From Actinomycetota bacterium (GTDB lineage Bacteria; Actinomycetota; Acidimicrobiia; Acidimicrobiales; AC-14), in contig VAWU01000019.1 in assembly GCA_005888325.1 (NCBI GenBank), forward strand, positions 20,798 to 84,797: a stretch of 64,000 nt of DNA, written 5' to 3'. A model generated the notes under the pieces. The model worked only from the letters and a program-made list of their open reading frames with translations. It did not search any database and had not been told where the DNA came from. This document shows positions 59,221-64,000 of this stretch, piece by piece; the stretch's first letter is position 1, and every line of letters begins with the position of its first letter. A program made the position numbers and the translations under genes.

Positions 59221-59226
59221 TAGCAT
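59221..59226 (+). promoter_or_regulatory. Putative -10 box, leaderless divIVA
   Basis: TAGCAT ends 6 nt before the divIVA ATG; no ribosome site is present. Confidence 0.45.
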
Positions 59227-59232
59227 TGCGCC

Positions 59233-60261
59233 ATGGAGCTGACACCCCAGCGGTTGCGCGAGGTCGAGTTCAAGGAGCGCTGGCGGGGATACGACCCGGA
59301 AGAGGTCGACGACCTCCTCGAGCGGGTCGCGGCGGGGCTCGAGGACTTCGAGAACCGCGTCCGCCAGGCCACCGAGCGCGCGGTGCGTGCCGAGCAACGG
59401 GCGAGTGAGGGCAGCGACACCGACGAGACGTTGCGCCGCACGCTCGTGCTCGCCCAGCGCACCGCGGACGCTGCCATCGCCGACGCCGAGGAGCGCGCCA
59501 AGCAGTTGGTGGCCGACGCCGAGCATCAAGCCGCCACCATGGTGAGCGACGCCGAGACGGAGGCCCGGCGCGTCACCGAGGAGAGCGAGACGCGCCTGCG
59601 CGAGAACGTGAGCAGCCTCGAGTCCGCCCGCTCGACGCTCCAGCGCGACGTCGACACCATCGGCCGGTACCTCGCCGACGAGCGGGAGCGGATCCGCACC
59701 ACGCTGCACGCGCTCATCCAGCGCATCGACGGCGACCTGCAGCCCGACGGGCCGGTGCCGGCGGCCAGCGAGGTCGAGGTGCCCGAGCCGGCACCCGCCG
59801 TCGACGAGGCCCCGCCCGACGAGGCGGACGAGGACGACCGAGCCGAGGCGCGGCCGGACGACGAGCACGAACCGGCGGCCATCGACCTGGCCGGGGCCGA
59901 GCGCGCCCCCGACCCCGAGGGCGACGCCACGCAGGCGCACGACGTGCTCGCGGACGAGAGCACCGACGAAGGCGCCGCCGCGGGGACCGCCGGCACGACG
60001 TCCACCGCCGGACCCGCGAGCGCGGCCGTCGCCGACCACGATCTGGTGCTGTCGGGCCCGGGCCGCGACATCGACACCGACGACGATGCGTTCTTCGCCC
60101 AGCTACGCGGTGCGCTCGACGACGACGAGCCGCTCGGGCCGCGCGACGACGAGCCGGTGCGGAATCACGTGGGCGCCTCGGGCCCCGCGCTGTTCGATCA
60201 GGAGGGCGCGGAAGAGGGCCGGCTCGGCCCGTTCCTGCGCCGCAAGCGCCGCGACAACTGA
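59233..60261 (+). CDS. divIVA: Polar growth / division protein DivIVA (Wag31-like)
   Basis: A 342-residue coiled-coil protein. LTPQRLREVEFKERWRGYDPEEVDDLLERVAAGLE is the DivIVA membrane-binding N-domain, followed by coiled coil (residues about 35-170, with AQRTADAAIADAEERAKQLV) and a long acidic Pro/Ala tail. A basic end RRKRRDN closes it. The tail is longer than in most DivIVA proteins. It marks curved membrane at poles and septa. Convergent with ileS, 13 bp apart. Confidence 0.92.
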   Translation: MELTPQRLREVEFKERWRGYDPEEVDDLLERVAAGLEDFENRVRQATERAVRAEQRASEGSDTDETLRRTLVLAQRTADAAIADAEERAKQLVADAEHQAATMVSDAETEARRVTEESETRLRENVSSLESARSTLQRDVDTIGRYLADERERIRTTLHALIQRIDGDLQPDGPVPAASEVEVPEPAPAVDEAPPDEADEDDRAEARPDDEHEPAAIDLAGAERAPDPEGDATQAHDVLADESTDEGAAAGTAGTTSTAGPASAAVADHDLVLSGPGRDIDTDDDAFFAQLRGALDDDEPLGPRDDEPVRNHVGASGPALFDQEGAEEGRLGPFLRRKRRDN

Positions 60262-60274
60262 CGACCTGCCGCGA

Positions 60275-63200
60275 CTAACTGCGGTGGAGCTCGACGACGA
60301 CGCGCTCGCCGTCGATGTCGATCGGGTGGCGGTGTGACGCAGCCGGGCCGAGGCTCGCCGTCTCCAGTGAGACGGCGAGCACCTCGCCCTTGATCCAGTC
60401 GCGGTGCGCGTCGACGGCAGCCGCCGAACGGGGCGCGGAGGACACGTCGAGACACAGCTCGATGCGGTCCGAGAGCGCGAGCCCGACGACGCGGCGCAGG
60501 TCGTTGAGCGCCCGCACGAGCTCGCGGGCGGTGCCCTCGAGTCGGAGGGCGTCGTCGAGGTCGAGGTCGATGGCCACCGCCCACGCCCCCTCCTGGGCGA
60601 GGGCGAAGTCCTCGTGCTCACGCGCCCGCACCTCGACGTCGTCGGGGCCGAGGCGCTCGCCCGCGACCTCGATGAAGCCCTGCTCGTCGAGCGCCTGCTT
60701 CAGCTCGGAGCCCGCGGCCGCGGCCAGCGCCTGCTTGACCTGGTTGACCCGCGGGCCGAGACGGGGGCCCAGGGCCTTGAAGTTCGGCACCACGGTCCAC
60801 GACATGAGGCCGGCCAGCGACTCCACGTCCTCGAGCACCTTCACGTTCAGCTCGTCGGCCACCTCGCGGCGCACATCGTCGGACAGCTCGGCGCCCGGAT
60901 GCAGCAGGAGGGCGCGGCGCAGGGGCTGACGCACGCGCACGCGGGCCTCGGTGCGGGCGGCGCGCCCGAGGCCGACCAGGCGCCGGCCCACGTCCATCTC
61001 GCTCGCGAGTGTCCGGTCGACGTCGCGTCCCGCCTCCGGCCAGTCGCTCAGGTGAACGGACGTCTCGCCGGTGAGCGCGGTGTAGAGCGCGTCGGCGAGG
61101 AAGGGGCAGAACGGCGCGAGCAGCTGAGCGGTCACGACGAGGCAGTGGTGCAGCGTGGCGTGCGCGACGGCGTCCGACGCCTTCCAGAACCGCGGTCGCG
61201 ACCGGCGCACGTACCAGTTGGACAGGTCGTCCACGAAGGTGGCGAGGTGGGTGGCGCCGGTGAGCGCGTCGAAGTCGTCGAGGGCCTCCGTGACGGCGGC
61301 GATGGTGACGTCGAGCCGGTCGAGCACCCAGCGGTCGAGCGCGTGCGTCGGCCGGGGCGACTCGCCGGTGGGTGACCAGCCATCGAGGTCTGCGTACGTG
61401 GCGAAGAACGAGAAGACGTTCCACAGCGTGAGCAACGTCTTGCGCGCCGCCTCGCGGATGCCCTCTTCGGAGACGCGGCGACTGGTCCAGGGCGAGCCCG
61501 AGGCGAAGAAGTACCAGCGCAGTGAGTCGGCGCCGAAGCTCTCGAAGATGTGCCACGGGTCGATGACGTTCCCGCGCGACTTCGACATCTTCTGGCCGTC
61601 GCCGTCGACGATGTGACCGAGGCAGACGACGTTGCGGTACGGCGTCTCGCCGAAGACGAGGGTGTTGACCGCGAGGAGGGTGTAGAACCACCCCCGCGTC
61701 TGATCGATGGCCTCGCAGATGAAGTCGGCGGGGAACGCCTCCTCGAAGGCGCGGCGGTCGGCGAACGGGTAGTGGTGCTGGGCCGAGGGCATCGAGCCCG
61801 AGTCGAACCAAGCGTCGAGCACCGGCGTCAACCGCGTGGCACGCGCCGAGCAGTCGGCCTGGGGACACCGGAACGTGACGTCGTCGACGAACGGGCGGTG
61901 CAGGTCGAGGTCACCGAGGTCGCGCCCGGCGAGCTCGCCCAGCTCGGCGACCGAGCCCACACACGTGTCGTGCCCCTCGACGCAGCGCCAGATCGGGAGC
62001 GGGGTGCCCCAATAGCGGTCGCGCGAGACGGCCCAGTCGACGTTCTTCGCGAGCCAGTCGCCGAAGCGGCCGTGGCGGATGTGCTCGGGGTACCAGTTGA
62101 TGATCTCGTTCTGGCCGACCAGGTCGGCCTGGCGGGCGGTCGTGCGCACGAACCACGCGGTCTTGGCCCAGTAGATGAGGGGAGTGCCGCAGCGCCAGCA
62201 GTGCGGGTACGAGTGCACGTACGGCTGCCGGCGCACGAGCAGGCCGCGCCGGTCGAGGTCGGCGATGATGTCCTCGTCCGCGTCCTTCACGAAGCGGCCC
62301 CGGTAGGGCGCGACGGTGGCGTCGAATGTGCCGTCGGGGCCCACCGGGTTGAGCACGGGCAGGCCCTCGACGCGTGCCGTCTCCATGTCGTCGGCGCCGA
62401 ACGCAGGCGCCAGGTGCACGATGCCGGAGCCGTCGTCGGTGCTCACGAAATCGGCGGCGACGACGCGACCGCCGGTGTCGTCGAGGGGGAGGTAGTCGAA
62501 GGGACGCGCGTAGTGGCGGCCGACGAGGTCGCGGCCCGTGAGGCGCGCGACGACCTCGACGTCGTCACCCGCGCGCGCCGCCGCCATGATCAGGTCGCGG
62601 CCCCCGCGCGCGTCGCGCACGCGCACGTACGCGATGTCGGCTCCGACCGCGGCCGCGACGTTGGAGATGAGCGTCCAGGGCGTGGTTGTCCACACGAGCA
62701 GGTCCGCGTCGTCGTCGACGAGTGGGAAGCGCACGTACACGGACGGGTCGGTGACCTCGCGGTAGCCGAGCGCCACCTCGTGGGACGACAGCGCCGTGCC
62801 GCAGCGCCCGCAGTAGGGGACGACACGGCGACCCTCGTCGAGCAAGCCCTGGTCCCACAGCCGGCGCACCAGCCACCAGACCGACTCGATGTAGTCGTTG
62901 CTCAGGGTCCAGTACGCGTCCTTGGTGTCGATCCACACGGCCGCCCGTTGGGTGATCTCGGCGAAGTCCCCGACGTAGCGCTGCACCGACTCGCGACAGC
63001 GGTCGTTGAACTTGGCGATGCCGTAGGCCTCGATGTCGTCCTTGTGGTGGAAGCCCAGCTCCTTCTCGATCTCGAGCTCGACCGGGAGGCCGTGGCAGTC
63101 CCAGCCCCCCTTGCGGGGAACGTGGCGCCCGCGCATGGTCTGGAAACGCGGGTAGAGGTCCTTGAACACACGGGCCCACACGTGGTGCAGGCCCGGGCTC

Positions 63201-63379
63201 CCATTGGCCGTCGGCGGGCCCTCGTAGAAGACCCACGGAGGCGAGCCCTTGCGCAGGTTCTTCACCTGGTCGAAGAGCCCGATCTCGCGCCAGTGCGCGA
63301 GCATCTGCTGCTCGAGCGCGACGAGGTCGACTTGAGGGTCCACCGGACCGAACGGCACCGCCCTACAGTACGCGCGCAT
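60275..63379 (-). CDS. ileS: Isoleucyl-tRNA synthetase, eukaryote-like type
   Basis: A 1034-residue class I synthetase. The HIGH-type region reads PPTANGSPGLHHVWAR, the KMSKS loop is GQKMSKSRGN, and the anticodon-binding domain includes NWYVRRSRPRFWK. The CP1 editing domain holds VWTTTPWTLISN. Length, the GLHH version of HIGH and the extended C-terminal part (DUF5915-like) match the type that is found in eukaryotes and many actinobacteria and is often naturally mupirocin-resistant. It charges tRNA-Ile. Its ATG overlaps the start codon of the divergent DUF167 gene. Confidence 0.95.
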   Translation of the reverse strand: MRAYCRAVPFGPVDPQVDLVALEQQMLAHWREIGLFDQVKNLRKGSPPWVFYEGPPTANGSPGLHHVWARVFKDLYPRFQTMRGRHVPRKGGWDCHGLPVELEIEKELGFHHKDDIEAYGIAKFNDRCRESVQRYVGDFAEITQRAAVWIDTKDAYWTLSNDYIESVWWLVRRLWDQGLLDEGRRVVPYCGRCGTALSSHEVALGYREVTDPSVYVRFPLVDDDADLLVWTTTPWTLISNVAAAVGADIAYVRVRDARGGRDLIMAAARAGDDVEVVARLTGRDLVGRHYARPFDYLPLDDTGGRVVAADFVSTDDGSGIVHLAPAFGADDMETARVEGLPVLNPVGPDGTFDATVAPYRGRFVKDADEDIIADLDRRGLLVRRQPYVHSYPHCWRCGTPLIYWAKTAWFVRTTARQADLVGQNEIINWYPEHIRHGRFGDWLAKNVDWAVSRDRYWGTPLPIWRCVEGHDTCVGSVAELGELAGRDLGDLDLHRPFVDDVTFRCPQADCSARATRLTPVLDAWFDSGSMPSAQHHYPFADRRAFEEAFPADFICEAIDQTRGWFYTLLAVNTLVFGETPYRNVVCLGHIVDGDGQKMSKSRGNVIDPWHIFESFGADSLRWYFFASGSPWTSRRVSEEGIREAARKTLLTLWNVFSFFATYADLDGWSPTGESPRPTHALDRWVLDRLDVTIAAVTEALDDFDALTGATHLATFVDDLSNWYVRRSRPRFWKASDAVAHATLHHCLVVTAQLLAPFCPFLADALYTALTGETSVHLSDWPEAGRDVDRTLASEMDVGRRLVGLGRAARTEARVRVRQPLRRALLLHPGAELSDDVRREVADELNVKVLEDVESLAGLMSWTVVPNFKALGPRLGPRVNQVKQALAAAAGSELKQALDEQGFIEVAGERLGPDDVEVRAREHEDFALAQEGAWAVAIDLDLDDALRLEGTARELVRALNDLRRVVGLALSDRIELCLDVSSAPRSAAAVDAHRDWIKGEVLAVSLETASLGPAASHRHPIDIDGERVVVELHRS
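63364..63369 (+). promoter_or_regulatory. Putative -10 box, DUF167 gene
   Basis: TACAGT ends 8 nt before the ATG, consistent with leaderless transcription. It lies inside the first codons of ileS on the other strand. Confidence 0.4.
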
Positions 63380-63764
63380 GGTCGACGACCTGTTTGTCAT
63401 ATCGGGCGAGAGTGAAGGTGGCGGGGACGGCGCCGAGCCGGCCGAGGCGACGGTGGTGCTGCACGTCCACGTACAGCCCGGCGCGGGGCGCACCGCGGTG
63501 GTGGGCCGGCACGGCAACGCGCTCAAAGTTCGGGTCGCGGCGCCCCCGCAGGCGGGTCGCGCGAACGACGCGAGCGCCGCGCTGCTGGCGGAGACGTTCG
63601 GCGTGGGGGCCGCCCAGGTCGAGCTCGTCGGCGGCGCATCGAGCCGGGAGAAGCGCTTCCGCATCAGCGGGATCGAGCTCGACGGCTTCCGGCGACGGCT
63701 GGAGCAGGTGGTCGAGGAGGGGAAGGCGGGACCCGGTCCCGAGGTTCGCCAAGGCATGCGCTGA
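63378..63764 (+). CDS. DUF167 (YggU-like) protein
   Basis: A 128-residue protein. After a 24-residue Gly/Glu-rich lead comes the DUF167 core: VVLHVHVQPGAGRTAVVGRHGNALKVRVAAPPQAGRANDASAALLAETFGV, ending with VGGASSREKRFRI. The family is small, cytosolic and without a proven function. The ATG shares CATG with the ileS start on the other strand; a later start near AEATVV cannot be excluded. Confidence 0.85.
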   Translation: MVDDLFVISGESEGGGDGAEPAEATVVLHVHVQPGAGRTAVVGRHGNALKVRVAAPPQAGRANDASAALLAETFGVGAAQVELVGGASSREKRFRISGIELDGFRRRLEQVVEEGKAGPGPEVRQGMR

Positions 63765-63783
63765 GGTAGTCCGACCCCCGTGG

Positions 63784-63789
63784 TAGGGT
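63784..63789 (+). promoter_or_regulatory. Putative -10 box before the last gene
   Basis: TAGGGT, 31 nt before the ATG; GGGGAG near 63807 could serve as its ribosome site. Confidence 0.35.
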
Positions 63790-63820
63790 GCGCAGCCTTT
63801 CGCCCCGGGGAGCCGTAACG

Positions 63821-64000
63821 ATGCCGAGCACCGGCAGAGCGAGCAGAGCAGTCGCAGCCAGCAAGCCAGTCGCAGCCGGCAGGGCGCGTCCGGCGCGGGC
63901 CGCGGCCCGATCGACCCCAGCCAAGACGACGAAGGCGGTCAAGGCGGCGGCGCCCGCGAAGCCGGCCAAGGCGACGGGCCGAGCGGTCAAGCCGCCGGCC
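63821..64000 (+). CDS. Lys/Ala/Pro-rich N-terminus of a cut gene (possibly DksA/TraR family)
   Basis: Sixty codons are visible, rich in Ala, Lys, Arg and Pro (KTTKAVKAAAPAKPAKATGR) and probably disordered and nucleic-acid-binding. Actinobacteria often carry a DksA/TraR-type zinc-finger protein with such an N-terminus next to ileS and divIVA, so that is the favoured identity. A histone-H1-like protein is the alternative. The rest lies beyond the window. Confidence 0.5.
   Translation, partial: MPSTGRASRAVAASKPVAAGRARPARAAARSTPAKTTKAVKAAAPAKPAKATGRAVKPPA

Noticed and set aside
61550-63415. 621-codon plus-strand frame inside ileS
   Set aside because: Antisense to conserved synthetase motifs; no recognisable domain.
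63664-63990. 108-codon minus-strand ORF at the window end with hydrophobic stretch
   Set aside because: It is antisense to the DUF167 gene and to the Lys/Ala-rich gene start; the Ala/Leu-rich translation is what reversed Lys/Ala codons give.
1-64000. tRNA, rRNA, CRISPR arrays, prophage or transposase genes
   Set aside because: Gaps are short and none showed cloverleaf, spaced repeats or transposase motifs; nothing could be supported.

Overview
The window is high-GC, densely coded DNA from an actinobacterium. The most likely class is Acidimicrobiia or a close relative. This rests on the gene content (SepF, YggT, DivIVA, MurT/GatD, DUF3040, several F420-type luciferase-like oxidoreductases, a eukaryote-type IleRS), on strong G/C bias at third codon positions, and on heavy use of GTG and TTG starts that overlap the previous stop codon. 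The taxonomic call is inference. No rRNA, tRNA, CRISPR array or insertion sequence was seen, and no gap between genes exceeds 300 bp.

Region 1 (about 1-16400) is a catabolic island of acyl-CoA and steroid- or terpenoid-type enzymes. It holds a partial thiolase, a fused double CaiB/BaiF CoA-transferase, a cytochrome P450, four short-chain dehydrogenases, three luciferase-like flavin oxidoreductases, a hotdog thioesterase, a second thiolase overlapping a DUF35 zinc-ribbon/OB partner (the arrangement of Ltp2/ChsH2 side-chain aldolases), an acyl-CoA ligase, an isochorismatase-fold protein lacking its catalytic residues, and a VOC protein. A GT39-type membrane glycosyltransferase is embedded in it. 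A natural pathway is activation by the ligase or CoA-transferase, oxidation by P450 and SDRs, and C-C cleavage by the thiolase/DUF35 pair. The substrate is unknown.

Region 2 (about 16430-21954, minus strand) is a four-gene envelope operon: a putative NTF2-like membrane protein, a secreted DUF4331 protein, a membrane-anchored TPR protein and a NicO/RcnA-type nickel/cobalt transporter with a His-rich loop.

Region 3 (about 22058-38736) is mixed housekeeping: inositol-phosphatase-family enzyme, threonine aldolase, PIG-L deacetylase, dienelactone hydrolase, YbaK editing protein, NUDIX, DNA polymerase IV, Gfo/Idh oxidoreductase, DUF3040, the MoxR/DUF58/transglutaminase trio, ROK kinase, HNH endonuclease, lipoate-ligase-like protein, and the MurT/GatD lipid II amidotransferase pair.

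Region 4 (about 38740-64000) is the division and cell-wall cluster: mraZ, rsmH, ftsL, ftsI, murE, murF, mraY, murD, ftsW, then an opposite-strand segment murG, CBS-nucleotidyltransferase, legB-like dehydratase, and then murC, murB, ftsQ, ftsZ, pgeF, yggS, sepF, yggT, divIVA. ileS follows on the opposite strand, then a DUF167 gene and the start of a Lys/Ala-rich gene. Three non-coding features stand out: a MraZ operator with exact 10-bp periodicity, a multi-helix RNA in the mraZ-rsmH gap whose long stem covers the rsmH start codon, and a 167-bp palindrome between ftsW and the inverted segment.
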